DNA of 64,000 nucleotides from CAWCBG01 sp963793845 (GCA_963793845.1 CAWCBG010000002.1:62001-126000); one strand, 5' to 3'; positions 8,818 to 18,148 are shown, numbered from the stretch's first letter. The notes: a model not told the origin generated them from the sequence alone. Numbers and translations: made by a program.

Positions 8818-10284
8818 TTACTTAATCGCCACCAGCCGATTCATCAGCTCTGAATAATCCTTCTTCTCGACGCCGTGCACCTGCTTGTTGTACTCGTCCA
8901 CTTTGGCCGAGTAATTCATCGAGCAGAACTTCGGCCCGCACATCGAGCAGAACGCCGCTTCCTTGTAGTAGTCGTCGGGCAGCGTTTCATCGTGCATGGC
9001 GCGCGCGGTCTCCGGATCAAGCGACAGCGCGAACTGCTTATCCCAGTCGAAGGTGTAGCGCGCGTAGCTGATGGCGTCGTCGCGATCCTGCGCGCCGGGA
9101 CGATGGCGGGCCACGTCAGCCGCATGGGCCGCAATCTTGTAGGCGATGATGCCGTCCTTCACGTCCTTCTCGTTGGGCAAGCCGAGATGTTCTTTTGGCG
9201 TCACGTAGCACAGCATCGACGCGCCGTGCCATCCAATCAGCGCCGCGCCGATCGCCGACGTAATGTGGTCATAGCCGGGAGCGATGTCGATCACCAGCGG
9301 ACCCAGCGTGTAGAACGGCGCGCCGTGGCATAGCTCGACTTCCTTCTCCACCTGTTCCTTGATCTTGTCGAGCGGCACGTGACCGGGCCCTTCGATCATG
9401 ACCTGCACATCGCGCTCCCAGGCCTTCCCGGTCAGCTCGCCCAGGGTCTTGAGTTCGGCAAACTGCGCTTCATCGCTGGCGTCGGCTATGCAACCGGGCC
9501 GCAGCCCATCGCCCAATGAGTAGCTCACGTCATGCTTGGCAAGAATCTTGGTGATGTCGTCGAAGCGCTCGTAGAGAAAATTCTGCTTGTGATGATGCGC
9601 CATCCACTGTGCCAGGATCGCGCCGCCGCGGCTCACAATTCCGGTGATGCGCTTGGTGATGAGCGGCAGGTACTCGACCAGCACGCCCGCGTGGATGGTC
9701 ATGTAGTCCACGCCCTGCTCGGCCTGCTCCTCGATCACTTCCAGCATGACGTCGGCGTTGAGGTCCTCGATGCGCTTCACGCGCGAGACCGCCTCATAGA
9801 TCGGCACGGTACCGATCGGGACGCACGAGTGCCGCAGGATAGCTTCCCGAATGTCGTGAATGTTGCCGCCCGTGGAGAGGTCCATCACCGTGTCCGCGCC
9901 GTGATGAATCGAGGTGTGCAGCTTGCGAAGCTCCTGCTCGACGTCGCTGGTGATGGCCGAGTTGCCGATGTTGGAGTTGATCTTGCACTTCGACTCGATG
10001 CCGATGCACATCGGCTCCAGCTCGGGATGGTTCACGTTGGCCGGAATGATCATCCGTCCGGCCGCAACCTCGTCGCGGACTAACTCTGGCGCGATCTGCT
10101 CGCGCTGAGCGACATGCAGCATCTCCTCCGTCAGCAGGCCCTTGCGGGCAAAGTGCATCTGCGACAGGTTGCTGTCGCCGGAGCGCGGAGCCTCTTCGCG
10201 GCGGCGCGTCACCCACTCGGCACGCGGATTCACTGCGGTTGCGACGTTTCCGTTGCTGCCATTCTTGCCGTTGTCTATGCTCAT
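8818..10284 (-). CDS. thiC: Phosphomethylpyrimidine synthase
   Basis: 488 residues. ThiC is a radical SAM enzyme that rearranges aminoimidazole ribotide into the hydroxymethylpyrimidine phosphate of thiamine. The conserved landmarks are present: IGNSAITSD, DLSTGGNIHDIRE, TIHAGV, RGGAILAQW, LGDGLRPGC, MIEGPGHVP, TLGPLVIDIAPGYDH and the C-terminal cluster CSMCGPKFCSM that binds the 4Fe-4S cluster (CX2CX4C). The gene is complete. It stands alone; no other thi gene is in the window. A perfect TATAAT lies 30 bases upstream of the ATG, so the leader is short and leaves no room for a TPP riboswitch from that promoter. Confidence 0.97.
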   Translation of the reverse strand: MSIDNGKNGSNGNVATAVNPRAEWVTRRREEAPRSGDSNLSQMHFARKGLLTEEMLHVAQREQIAPELVRDEVAAGRMIIPANVNHPELEPMCIGIESKCKINSNIGNSAITSDVEQELRKLHTSIHHGADTVMDLSTGGNIHDIREAILRHSCVPIGTVPIYEAVSRVKRIEDLNADVMLEVIEEQAEQGVDYMTIHAGVLVEYLPLITKRITGIVSRGGAILAQWMAHHHKQNFLYERFDDITKILAKHDVSYSLGDGLRPGCIADASDEAQFAELKTLGELTGKAWERDVQVMIEGPGHVPLDKIKEQVEKEVELCHGAPFYTLGPLVIDIAPGYDHITSAIGAALIGWHGASMLCYVTPKEHLGLPNEKDVKDGIIAYKIAAHAADVARHRPGAQDRDDAISYARYTFDWDKQFALSLDPETARAMHDETLPDDYYKEAAFCSMCGPKFCSMNYSAKVDEYNKQVHGVEKKDYSELMNRLVAIK

Positions 10285-10313
10285 GATGTGGGATATCTCC
10301 TGGGTAAGAGGCT

Positions 10314-10319
10314 ATTATA
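10314..10319 (-). promoter_or_regulatory. Probable -10 element of thiC
   Basis: Perfect TATAAT on the minus strand, followed 15 bases later by an AGGAGA ribosome site and then the thiC ATG at 10284. The -35 region is poor. Transcription from here would give a leader of roughly 25 bases. Confidence 0.5.
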
Positions 10320-10527
10320 GCGCCGCAAAATGTCGCGCACGTGCGCTCGACCGTGGGCTTTGGGTTCCGGCCCAACCACCTCGCGCCGCCTCGCAAACCT
10401 GATCGAAGCCGGACCAGCTTGCAAGCCCGAGGTGACGTGCAGTGACTGCCCGCCTCGCAGACTGTCTCCTCTCCGCGCTCGTGCAAACAACTGTGCGAAG
10501 GTTAGGGACTTGTGAAAGAATACCGCC

Positions 10528-10734
10528 ATGAAGCGACCGTTTGCCGCATCGCTTTGGCGCGAGGGTGACTGGTATGTTGCCCAGTGTCTCGAAGTCGATG
10601 TCGCCAGCCAAGGCGAAACCGAGGAAGAGGCCCTCGCTAACTTGAAGGAAGCGCTGGAACTACACTTCGAACCGCCGCAACCCACGCGGTTGCCCAAGGT
10701 TCGAACCATCGAGGTCGAGGTTGGGGCGGCTTAG
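10528..10734 (+). CDS. hicB: HicB-type antitoxin
   Basis: 68 residues. The short form of the HicB fold: a strand pair ASLWREGDWYVAQCLEVDVASQGETEEEA, then a helix (ALANLKEALELHFE) and a strand (KVRTIEVEV). The pattern of a partially degraded RNase H fold with AQC(L/P) and G-x-T-x-x-E-A is diagnostic. There is no C-terminal DNA-binding domain, so autoregulation may rely on the complex or on another factor. It precedes and overlaps the toxin gene by 14 bases, the reversed (antitoxin-first) order. Confidence 0.88.
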   Translation: MKRPFAASLWREGDWYVAQCLEVDVASQGETEEEALANLKEALELHFEPPQPTRLPKVRTIEVEVGAA

Positions 10735-10948
10735 TCCGCAGCCCTTCCGCGAAGTTAAGCGCCGGCTCGAGGCAGCGGGTTTTGTCGAGACCAGTCAAAA
10801 GGGCAGCCACGTCAAATTTGTGCGACGAGTGGGCGTGACCATCGATACCGCTATCGTGCCCAGGAAGCACGAAATTCCTGTCGGAACTTTGCGAAGCATC
10901 CTGAACCAAGCGCACATAGATCCCGATGACTGGGAGAGGCTCGGCTAG
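10721..10948 (+). CDS. hicA: HicA-type mRNA interferase toxin
   Basis: 75 residues from a TTG start that overlaps the end of hicB. HicA folds as a double-stranded RNA-binding domain and cleaves mRNA. Seen here: KRRLEAAGFVETSQKGSHVKFVR with the catalytic histidine in GSHVKF, then the PRKHEIPVGTLRSIL helix common to the family. The TTG codon and the overlap suggest translational coupling, keeping the toxin below the antitoxin. Confidence 0.88.
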   Translation: MGRLSPQPFREVKRRLEAAGFVETSQKGSHVKFVRRVGVTIDTAIVPRKHEIPVGTLRSILNQAHIDPDDWERLG

Positions 10949-10968
10949 GCATTTGGCCCGCGGGGTTT

Positions 10969-12427
10969 TCAGGCGGCCAAGGTATTCTTTGCTCTCCTCC
11001 TTCCAAACGCATACAGCAGAACGCCTCCACCAACCAGCACCACACTCAGCCCAACAATCTTTCCTACAGCCAAAGCCTTGTTCGGCTCATGGCTATCCGG
11101 AATTACCGAAGCAACGATCACCGCTGTTGTCGTGAGCGTGCCCACAATAGCCAGGGCGATCGCGGCTGGCTTCCCTCCGGGGATGCGAACTACTCCGCGC
11201 TCGACGGGCTCGCCTTGCAGTTTGATGAGCGCCGCGAACATAAACAGATAAGGCACGAAGTTGGTGATGATGGTCATGCTGACCAGCACCTGGTATGCGC
11301 CGCGTACCGTGCTGCCTGTTTGTCCCAGCAGAATGAAGACGAAGCAGCAGACCGCTTGGACGATGAGCGCAACGTGCGGCGTCCCCCACCGGGGATGGAC
11401 GCGCCCAAATGCCGGCGGCAGAAACCGGTCGATACCGGCCACAAAGGGAATGCGCGACAGCGCTGCGAGATAAGCGCCTACACCGCCCAGGTTCGCGAGG
11501 CAGATCAGCAATGCGACGGCGGGGCTAATGCCATGCCAGCCCACTCGCTCGGCGCTGCTGGAGATCGCCTGCATGATGCCCTCCAGGCTGCTCACCTGAT
11601 TCGTGGGTAACGCGGCAAGGATGGCTATCGTTCCCAGCATGTAGCCCACCGTGATCACCACTCCGGCGACGATGAGCGCACGCGGGATGGTGCGCCGCGC
11701 GATCTTTGATCTCGTCGCCCATGAACGATGCCGATTCCGCGCCACTGAAGGCGTAAAGCAGCGTCCCCCAGACTGCGATGTTGCCCATGTTCAGCGTTGG
11801 CGTCATGCTGGCAGGCGTGAAGCTCGTAGCCATGCCGAATTTCCACCACGCCAGTCCGCCAAGCACGATGAGCAGCCCCACGGGCACCCAGGCTCCTATT
11901 GCTCCCAGATTGCTCAGCCACTTGCCGATGTCCAGACCGACGACATTGAGCACCAGGGCCAAGCCGAGTCCGAAGAGAGAAAACAGGACGAAATAGGTTG
12001 CGCTACCCTCGGCTGCCCGCCAGCGGGTGCCCCCGATGTAGAGCGCGTTGCTGGCGGCAAAATACAGTACCGCCGGAAAATAGGGCAAGTTGCTGGTCCA
12101 GTAGATCCAGCCGGTCATGAAGGCCGGGAAATCTCCGAAGGCGCGCTTGCTCCAGACGTACATGCCGCCTTCTTGCGGGTAACGCGAGGAGAGTTCCATG
12201 ATGCAGAGTGCCAGCGGAATAAAGATGGTCGTCAGACCGATCAGCCAGATGACGAGTGAACTTGGCCCGGCACTGGCGGCGAAAGGAATCCAGCGCAGGC
12301 TGAGCGTCGCGACGACGTAGAACATCACGAGGTCGCGGAAGCCCAGGGCCTTGCGCGGATGTCCGTTTTCGCCAAGCCGCCCGGGGTGCGGGTCTTGGGT
12401 CGATTTGGCCGCAGAGGGCTGAGTCAT
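10969..12427 (-). pseudogene. APC-superfamily amino acid permease, split by a +1 frameshift
   Basis: Two minus-strand frames together make one permease. The first (ATG at 12427) gives KALGFRDLVMFYVVATLSLRW, RYPQEGGMYVWSKRAFG and a series of hydrophobic helices as far as FMGDEIKD. The second continues from ARRTIPRALIVAGVV to the C terminus at 10969 (SRIPFVAGIDRFLPPAFGRVHP is a family signature). The join lies near 11700 at GATCGCGCGGCGC: removing one base restores D-A-R-R-T-I-P-R. Intact, it would be about 485 residues with 12 helices. Either it is a recent pseudogene or the sequence has a one-base error. The helices on both sides of the join are undamaged, which favours error or very recent loss. 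Confidence 0.82.
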
Positions 12428-12439
12428 TCGGCTCCGGGC

Positions 12440-12913
12440 TTACCCTTCCACCGGCAGGTAATAGCTGTAAAACTCCTGTTCACGCTTCCAGCCCAGACGC
12501 TCGTACAGCCGCTGCGCGGTTTCGTTGTCTGTCGCCGTCTCCAGCGTCAGCCTGTCCGCCTGCGTGTTTACGGCAAACTGCCGGGCATGGCCCATCAGCG
12601 ATTGGCCCACGCCCAGCTTCCGAGCCTCGGACAAAACGTAGAGGTCGCTCAGAATCCACTGCCGGGCCATGCTCAGCGAGGAGAACACCGGATAGAGATG
12701 AACGAACCCTACCGGCTTGTCGTCGAGACAGGCGTAAAAGAAGACAGATTCGCCTTTGCTGAGGCGGGCGAACAGAAAGCGCCGTGCAGCCTCCTCATCA
12801 GACGGTTTTTTGTAGAATTGCCGGTAGGCATCGAATAAAGGCGCGATCGTGCCAACGTCGGCAGCATTTGCCTGCACAATTTGCAGTTCAGTTCCCAGGG
12901 CATGCATGGGCAC
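12440..12913 (-). CDS. GNAT-family N-acetyltransferase
   Basis: 157 residues. The GNAT fold is visible: a first helix (APLFDAYRQFYKK), the central strand pair FFYACLDDKPVGFVHLYP, strand 4 ILSDLYVLSEARKLGVGQSLM holding the acetyl-CoA pyrophosphate loop (R-K-x-G-V-G), and the final NETAQRLYERLGWKRE motif. The substrate is unknown; the pattern is closest to small-molecule acetyltransferases. The stop is 12 bases from the permease start, so the two may share a transcript. Confidence 0.88.
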   Translation of the reverse strand: MPMHALGTELQIVQANAADVGTIAPLFDAYRQFYKKPSDEEAARRFLFARLSKGESVFFYACLDDKPVGFVHLYPVFSSLSMARQWILSDLYVLSEARKLGVGQSLMGHARQFAVNTQADRLTLETATDNETAQRLYERLGWKREQEFYSYYLPVEG

Positions 12914-13273
12914 AAGGGAACACGGTCAGAACCGCTCGTCAACTTTTTTCTTACGAAGAATGAAAGGCGTCTTCTGCACTTTATATTTACAGCCGGGGCC
13001 ACTGTACATCTCCCGCCGCTTTTCAAGATGGAGGAGACCGCTGCTGCGTCCCAATCAAATCTTGTCCAAAAGCTGCTGGATAGCTGCATCGCGGTTGCAA
13101 CAAAAATCAACAATTTTGCCAAGATATTTCTTCGCTTACCCCCCACTTTAGTTTATGATTCGCGAAACCCCGAAAGTATGAGGATGCAGTCCTGAAAGTT
13201 TTCGAATGATGGCAGGTCGCCCACTTCGGACTCAACTTCTACGGGGCCAAAGTAACCTTCTTCAGAGAGAACC
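12914..13273. other. Divergent spacer between GNAT and TetR genes
   Basis: 360 bases with no supported gene. It must hold promoters for the minus-strand GNAT operon and the plus-strand tetR. AT-rich patches occur near 13090-13160, where a -10-like TTTATGAT is seen, but no clear -35 or operator palindrome could be assigned. Confidence 0.5.
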
Positions 13274-13963
13274 ATGACCAACCCATTGCAGCCAAACACT
13301 ACGACCGGAACTCAAAAAGCAGTACCAGGACCTCGGTCACAGCAAAAACATGCACTGATTCTTGAGACCGCCAAGCGCTACTTCGCGGAACTGGGCTACG
13401 AATCGACTCGCGTCGGCGACATCGCCCAGGAAATGGGCATCGCTAAAGGGTCGATCTTTCAGCATTTCGGCAGTAAGGATGGCCTCTTTCTGGCGGCCTA
13501 CAAAGAGTCCCTACTGTCATTTCCGGCCTTCCTCGATGCTCCCATCGATGTCACGCGTCAGGGGTTCTTCGCTGTGGTACGCCATCACCTGATGCAGGCC
13601 GAGCAGTTCAAGCGTGAACATCCCATCGCTTACCGCATCGTGTTGCTAGGCAACTATGGATCCGATCTCAGGCTAAAGAAGCAGATCAACCAGTTCGTCG
13701 TGTCCGAAGACCCGCTTGGCACACTCTCATTTGTGAAGGCGGGTATCGAGCGTGGCGAGATTCGCACGGACATCGACCAGGAACTGGTCGTCTCCATCCT
13801 CGACTGGACCGTCGAGCGCTTCCAGGACGCTCTGCTCACGGAAGAGTTTGATCCCGGGTTGTTCCGACGCGCGGGCGAGTCGAACAACAAGAGCAAAGAG
13901 CAGCGCATCGACGAGTTCGTAGCCGTGCTACGCGATGCAATCGGCACCTCGCAGACGAAGTAG
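13274..13963 (+). CDS. TetR/AcrR-family transcriptional regulator
   Basis: 229 residues. The N-terminal helix-turn-helix is textbook: ILETAKRYFAELGYESTRVGDIAQEMGIAKGSIFQHFGSKDGLFLA (residues about 30-75, quoted in separate parts of the fold: helix 1, GYESTRV, then the recognition helix KGSIFQHF). A disordered 25-residue leader precedes it. The C-terminal half is the variable ligand-binding domain. It lies 57 bases upstream of the Rieske oxygenase gene on the same strand, so the oxygenase is the natural target. The ligand is not predictable. Confidence 0.92.
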   Translation: MTNPLQPNTTTGTQKAVPGPRSQQKHALILETAKRYFAELGYESTRVGDIAQEMGIAKGSIFQHFGSKDGLFLAAYKESLLSFPAFLDAPIDVTRQGFFAVVRHHLMQAEQFKREHPIAYRIVLLGNYGSDLRLKKQINQFVVSEDPLGTLSFVKAGIERGEIRTDIDQELVVSILDWTVERFQDALLTEEFDPGLFRRAGESNNKSKEQRIDEFVAVLRDAIGTSQTK

Positions 13964-14020
13964 TTCTCCCAAAGTTCGCCTGCTATCATGGCCTTCCGTC
14001 CAACTCAGCGGAGCCAGGCC

Positions 14021-15139
14021 ATGGATGCCTCACTGCAGCAGATCGTCGCTTCCTACGACGACCGAAGCCCGCTCGAGCAAGCCTCAACCATTCCGGCATC
14101 ATGGTATGTAGACGAGCGGATCACCGCTCTTGAGGGCAGACACGTATTCGGCGGCACCTGGCAGGTGGTGGCTCGCGTCGACCAACTGCGCCAGCCCGGA
14201 CAATTCGTCACGGCACAACTGGCGGGTGAGCCTATCGTCATCGTGCGCGGCAGCGACGGCCAACTTCGAGCCATGTACAACGTTTGCCGGCACCACGCTG
14301 CGGCCGTGGTGACTGAACCCAGCGGACACGCGACCATCTTGCGCTGTCCGTATCACGGCTGGAGCTACGGGCTCGACGGCACACTGAAGGGTGCTCCGGA
14401 GTTCGAAGGGGTTTGCGGATTCGATCGAGCCGAGAACGGCTTGATACCCATCAAAGTGGATTCCTGGGAGCAGTTGGTCTTCGTCAATCTGGACAACTCC
14501 GCTGCACCGCTCGGCGATTTCCTTGGCGGCCTGGCGCGCAGGATTGCGCCGTTGGAACTCTCCTCGGTTCATTTCTTCGAGCGGCGCACGTACCGGTTGA
14601 ACTGCAACTGGAAGGTCTTCGTCGACAACTATCTCGACGGAGGCTATCACGTCCCGCATCTGCACAAGGGACTGAACAGTGTGTTGCAGTACAAGCACTA
14701 CACCATCGAGACCGAAGACCGATACTGCCTGCAATCAAGTCCGATGGTCGCCTCCGATACGGACGCGGCGACGGCAGCCACGCGACAGGGTGAACGGGCG
14801 TGGTATTTCTGGCAGTACCCCAACTTCATGATCAATCTGTACCAGGGGTACATGGACACGAATCTTGTGTTGCCGGACGGCGTCGACGGCTGCATCGTCA
14901 TCTTCGACTTCTACTTCGACGACGTGAGCGAGGCCGCCGCGGAACGCAATCGCCAGAGCATCGCCGTCGGGGAGCGCGTCAATGATGAGGACGTCGGCAT
15001 CTGCGAAGCCGTACAGCGAGGGCTGCACTCACGGGCTTATGGCGCCGGACGGCTTTCTGTACGACGCGAAGCGGGCGAACACCTGTTTCATCGCTTGCTC
15101 GCCACCGACCTGAAGCGCGGCCTGAAACCGTTGCCCTAA
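14021..15139 (+). CDS. Rieske-type ring-hydroxylating oxygenase, large subunit
   Basis: 372 residues from ATG 14021, preferred over 13988 because a GGAG ribosome site lies just upstream. The N-terminal Rieske domain has C89-x-H91 (NVCRHH) and C109-x-x-H112 (CPYHGWSYG), which bind the 2Fe-2S cluster. The catalytic domain has NWKVFVDNYLDGGYHVPHLH with His210 and His215 as two ligands of the mononuclear iron; an acidic residue in the DEDVGICEAVQ region is a likely third. The pattern resembles choline monooxygenase and carnitine oxygenase-type enzymes. No reductase or ferredoxin gene is adjacent. It ends one base before the convergent stop of the next gene. Confidence 0.87.
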   Translation: MDASLQQIVASYDDRSPLEQASTIPASWYVDERITALEGRHVFGGTWQVVARVDQLRQPGQFVTAQLAGEPIVIVRGSDGQLRAMYNVCRHHAAAVVTEPSGHATILRCPYHGWSYGLDGTLKGAPEFEGVCGFDRAENGLIPIKVDSWEQLVFVNLDNSAAPLGDFLGGLARRIAPLELSSVHFFERRTYRLNCNWKVFVDNYLDGGYHVPHLHKGLNSVLQYKHYTIETEDRYCLQSSPMVASDTDAATAATRQGERAWYFWQYPNFMINLYQGYMDTNLVLPDGVDGCIVIFDFYFDDVSEAAAERNRQSIAVGERVNDEDVGICEAVQRGLHSRAYGAGRLSVRREAGEHLFHRLLATDLKRGLKPLP

Positions 15140-15140
15140 G

Positions 15141-15530
15141 CTAATGCGCTTCGTGCTGCTGGATCATCTGTTGCCGTTCCTGCTCCTGCATCTGCAGTAA
15201 TTTCTGGTATTGTTCCGGTGACAGGATCGGTTTCAGCTTGGCATCGGTGTCGGTGCTGATCTGCTTCAACTGCATGGCCTTTTGCAGTGGTCCGAGCGAG
15301 GCATTGGCCTTCACCGCCTGCATCTTCGGCGCTTCTTCCTTCAGGATAGGGATGATCTGCTGCTTCTGCGCTGGGGTCAGTTGCAGTGCGGTCGACATCT
15401 TCTCAACCTTCGCCATCAACTCCTGCTTGTCCGGCGCAGGCGCCTGCGAAAACGCGAGCGGCGCGCACAATGCAAACATCAGCAGAAAACCCAGTAGGGC
15501 CAGCGGCAGTTTCATTCCAGTCTTGGTCAT
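15141..15530 (-). CDS. Secreted LTXXQ-motif protein (Spy/CpxP-like)
   Basis: 129 residues with a signal peptide (cleavage after FSQA, about residue 29). The mature part is helical and contains LTPAQKQQI and LSPEQYQKLL, two LTxxQ-type motifs that mark the Spy/CpxP group of periplasmic chaperones and metal-response proteins. The tail is rich in Q, E and H, which could bind metal. An AGGAG site five bases upstream of the ATG supports the start. Its stop and the oxygenase stop are separated by one base. Confidence 0.75.
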   Translation of the reverse strand: MTKTGMKLPLALLGFLLMFALCAPLAFSQAPAPDKQELMAKVEKMSTALQLTPAQKQQIIPILKEEAPKMQAVKANASLGPLQKAMQLKQISTDTDAKLKPILSPEQYQKLLQMQEQERQQMIQQHEAH

Positions 15531-15720
15531 CGTTCTCCTTGGGAAATCGCTCTCTTGCCAACGTGCGTCGCAATTGCGCGATTGCTGGGACTCAAGTCAA
15601 AGGTACCGAAAGATGCTAGGCGGAATCCTTAAGATCTGTAAAGCGAAACCTGCGCTGATCCAAAATTTCAGGTCGGCAAAATCTCTGACTGCCGGGAACA
15701 GCGCGCGCCGCCTGCCACCA

Positions 15721-17244
15721 CTAATAAATCGCGCTCTGCGCCGGAGCCGCCGCCGGAGCCAGCGCCACTGTGCCGCCGACGGTTGCGCCAGAGTCAGCCG
15801 CCGTCGTGGCCGTATGATGCCGCATCGCGGTAACGGTCATGCTGCCCAGTTCATATGCGCCGTAAATCATGTTGGCGCGCCACACATCGCTGCGGAAGGT
15901 CAGCACCTGACGGCGCACGTAGCGGAATATCTTGTTTCCAGCCTTGAACGGAGTTGTGTCCGTCGCGGTCACCATTCCCGGGATCGTGGGGTGACAATCC
16001 TGTAACTCCACGACCGCCAGCGCCCCATCGGTTCGCACCACATCGCCGGTTGCGTTCAGCGACAGACTCGACACGCCCGGTCGCGCCACAAGGTAATCCG
16101 CCTTCACGCAACCGGCGACGTTCAGATCGCGAATCACGTTGCGGCGTTCCTCGTCGATGTCGGGCGCGATGTGATGCACGAAACGGTGATACTTGAGCGA
16201 CAACGATGCGCCGACGTCATGCGTCGACGAGCTCAGCCACACGGTCTGACCGCCGGCCTCGGCGGGCCATTCCCAGATGCGCAGATGATCGCGCTTGGCA
16301 TAGCTGTTAAAGCTCTTCTGGAAGCTCATGTCAGCGGGCTTGCCTTCCAGCAGAAACGTCCGCATCGGCGCCTGGTGATAGCTGCTGTCGTTCAGGAAGG
16401 CGTAAGCGTTGCGCATGACGGCACGCTTCGAGTTGGCGTCGCTGGTGTTCCAGCCGGCGTGCCGAAACGCAGACTCGATCTGCTCACGCGAGCCTACGAA
16501 CACCAGGTTCGTCAGATCGCCTTCCGTCAGCGTCACGGTGGTGGAGCGCTGCGGGAGCAGACGCGCCAGTCGCTCCATTTCCCAGCGTTCGGCCGTATCA
16601 ATGTTGTCCTCCTGCGGAGCGGTGCGCGGGAGTAAACTCAGATCGGTCGTCAAGTTCAGTCGCAGGTCGGTTCCGGCAGGCAAATAAATTTCCGGCTCCG
16701 GAAAGATTGGAAACGCCGCTTTGAAAACGATCAGCCCAACATCCGTATAAGGGTTCCAGGTGGGAAGATATTTGTAGCGGCTGGTAATGCGGCCTTGCGG
16801 CGTATTGGAGCTGACGACGCCTTCGATGACGCCGTGTTTGTTGATTTCCTCGCGACCATTCTCCACTTCGGCTACCGTAGCCGAGATGGGCACACTCTCA
16901 CCCTGAAGCGGCGTCGCTCTAGTGAACTCAAGCTGCAGAGTCGCCGTCTCGCGCCGAATGCCGAAGCCTACCTTGTGCACCGAGTGAACCACTCCGTCGA
17001 TGCCGGTGCCAACGGGCAGGACCACCTCGCCGCCGGAGCGGACTTCTTCCGTCAAAATCGCGTGCACCGGGTCGCCCGGCCGCGCGGTGTACGACGACAC
17101 CGGAGCCGTCAGCCGCACCCATAGCGGATGATGAGCAATGACGGGCGCGGGTGAGTTGCCGCCGAAGGCCAGCGTTCCCCACAGACACCACATCAGGCAC
17201 CACGGGGTGAGCCTGCGGCGTGTACCCGGCAGAGTTCTCTCCAT
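15721..17244 (-). CDS. Exported protein with LssY C-terminal domain
   Basis: 507 residues. ATG 17244 lies six bases behind GGGAAGGGG; ATG 17250 is an alternative. A signal or anchor helix (CLMWCLWGTLAFGG) leads into a region with GDPVHAILTEEV...LPVGTGIDGVV, which resembles the conjugal-transfer-type beta domain of TrbI/VirB10 relatives and is seen in other acidobacterial secreted proteins. Residues about 245-400 match the LssY_C domain: LTNLVFVGSREQIESAF, followed by AGW, HQAPMRTFLL and the DHLRIW and WLSSSTHDVG segments. LssY was linked to type I secretion in Legionella, but the biochemical role is unknown. Confidence 0.7.
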   Translation of the reverse strand: MERTLPGTRRRLTPWCLMWCLWGTLAFGGNSPAPVIAHHPLWVRLTAPVSSYTARPGDPVHAILTEEVRSGGEVVLPVGTGIDGVVHSVHKVGFGIRRETATLQLEFTRATPLQGESVPISATVAEVENGREEINKHGVIEGVVSSNTPQGRITSRYKYLPTWNPYTDVGLIVFKAAFPIFPEPEIYLPAGTDLRLNLTTDLSLLPRTAPQEDNIDTAERWEMERLARLLPQRSTTVTLTEGDLTNLVFVGSREQIESAFRHAGWNTSDANSKRAVMRNAYAFLNDSSYHQAPMRTFLLEGKPADMSFQKSFNSYAKRDHLRIWEWPAEAGGQTVWLSSSTHDVGASLSLKYHRFVHHIAPDIDEERRNVIRDLNVAGCVKADYLVARPGVSSLSLNATGDVVRTDGALAVVELQDCHPTIPGMVTATDTTPFKAGNKIFRYVRRQVLTFRSDVWRANMIYGAYELGSMTVTAMRHHTATTAADSGATVGGTVALAPAAAPAQSAIY

Positions 17245-17392
17245 GGCCATCCCCTTCCCGGAGCTTGTCGTCGAGACAATCATAATATCGCATGCGCGCT
17301 CCCTCGGGCTTCCCCCTTAAGTGGCGTGCGTATTTCGATAAGAGCAATTTCACGCTCTGTTCATAAGCGGCACGAACGGCCGATTCACCCAG

Positions 17393-17986
17393 TCACTTCC
17401 TGTCCAGCACGCCGCGGTGTCGAAAGAAGGCCAATACTTCCTGCCAGTTACGCACGCGATGCACCGGATCGCTGATGTGCCGATTGTGGGGCGAATCGAA
17501 CAGGATCTTCTCTCCTCCAAAGCGGCGCAGATGGTAGATATTGTCATCGATCATGTACTCAGCATGGATGATCGACTTATCGCCGCACAGCACGATCTGC
17601 CGCCAGTGCACGAAGGGAAAGTTGGCGGCCAGCCAGTCGAACTTTTCGCGCAACGAGTTGGGATACTCGGTGGCTGCGCTGACGATGTACACGTCAGCAT
17701 GGCGGGCCAGCAGTTCCAGGGCATCGCGGCTGCCTTCGATCATGGGCAAGTTGGCGAAGAAGCCCGGCATCCGCGGAAGGCTGCTGACAAACTCGCGATG
17801 CTCCTCGGGCACGCACTCGCGCAGGCGCCTTCCTTCGGTGCGGCTGATGTCGACCTCCATGCCGCTCCACTGCTGATAGCGGGCCACCTGCTCGCCGAAG
17901 TAGTCGGCAATCACCTCGTCCATGTCGACGGCAATCCGCACCCGCGAATTGCCGCTGTCGGGACCATTCGGCTTCACTTGGTGCAT
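17393..17986 (-). CDS. 5'(3')-deoxyribonucleotidase-like HAD phosphatase
   Basis: 197 residues. The HAD nucleophile motif DMDEV (Asp21, Asp23) is preceded by VRIAV. Motif II is IVSAATEYPN, motif III comes with GDKSIIHAEYMIDD (lysine and Asp pair). The order and the DMDEVIADY start fit the NT5C family, which removes phosphate from deoxynucleoside monophosphates. The gene is isolated, next to a long repeat-bearing spacer. Confidence 0.83.
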   Translation of the reverse strand: MHQVKPNGPDSGNSRVRIAVDMDEVIADYFGEQVARYQQWSGMEVDISRTEGRRLRECVPEEHREFVSSLPRMPGFFANLPMIEGSRDALELLARHADVYIVSAATEYPNSLREKFDWLAANFPFVHWRQIVLCGDKSIIHAEYMIDDNIYHLRRFGGEKILFDSPHNRHISDPVHRVRNWQEVLAFFRHRGVLDRK

Positions 17987-18024
17987 GTATCTACTATAAG
18001 GCGTGCCACCAGCCCTTTTTTTCT

Positions 18025-18148
18025 TGTCATCCCGAATCCTCTTCAGGGGTGAGGGATCTGCGGTTATCTGTCATCCCGAATCCCCTTCAGGGGTGAGGGG
18101 GCTGCGGTTATCTGTCATCCCGAATCCCCTTCAGGGGTGAGGGGGCTG
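18025..18148. repeat. Three tandem copies of a 44-base unit
   Basis: Units start at 18025, 18069 and 18113. Each reads TGTCATCCCGAATCC, then C/T, TTCAGGGGTGAGG, a GGATCTGC or GGGCTGC, and GGTTATC; the third is cut short at about 18148. The unit is one arm of the long palindromic element family found elsewhere in the window, here expanded in tandem. It follows the start of the nucleotidase gene. Confidence 0.9.

Noticed and set aside
10285..10540. TPP riboswitch upstream of thiC
   Set aside because: No CTGAGA box or GCGTAGGGA-like block on the minus strand, and a promoter-like TATAAT lies too close to the start.
18025..18148. CRISPR array
   Set aside because: The 44-base units are directly tandem with no spacers and no cas genes are present.
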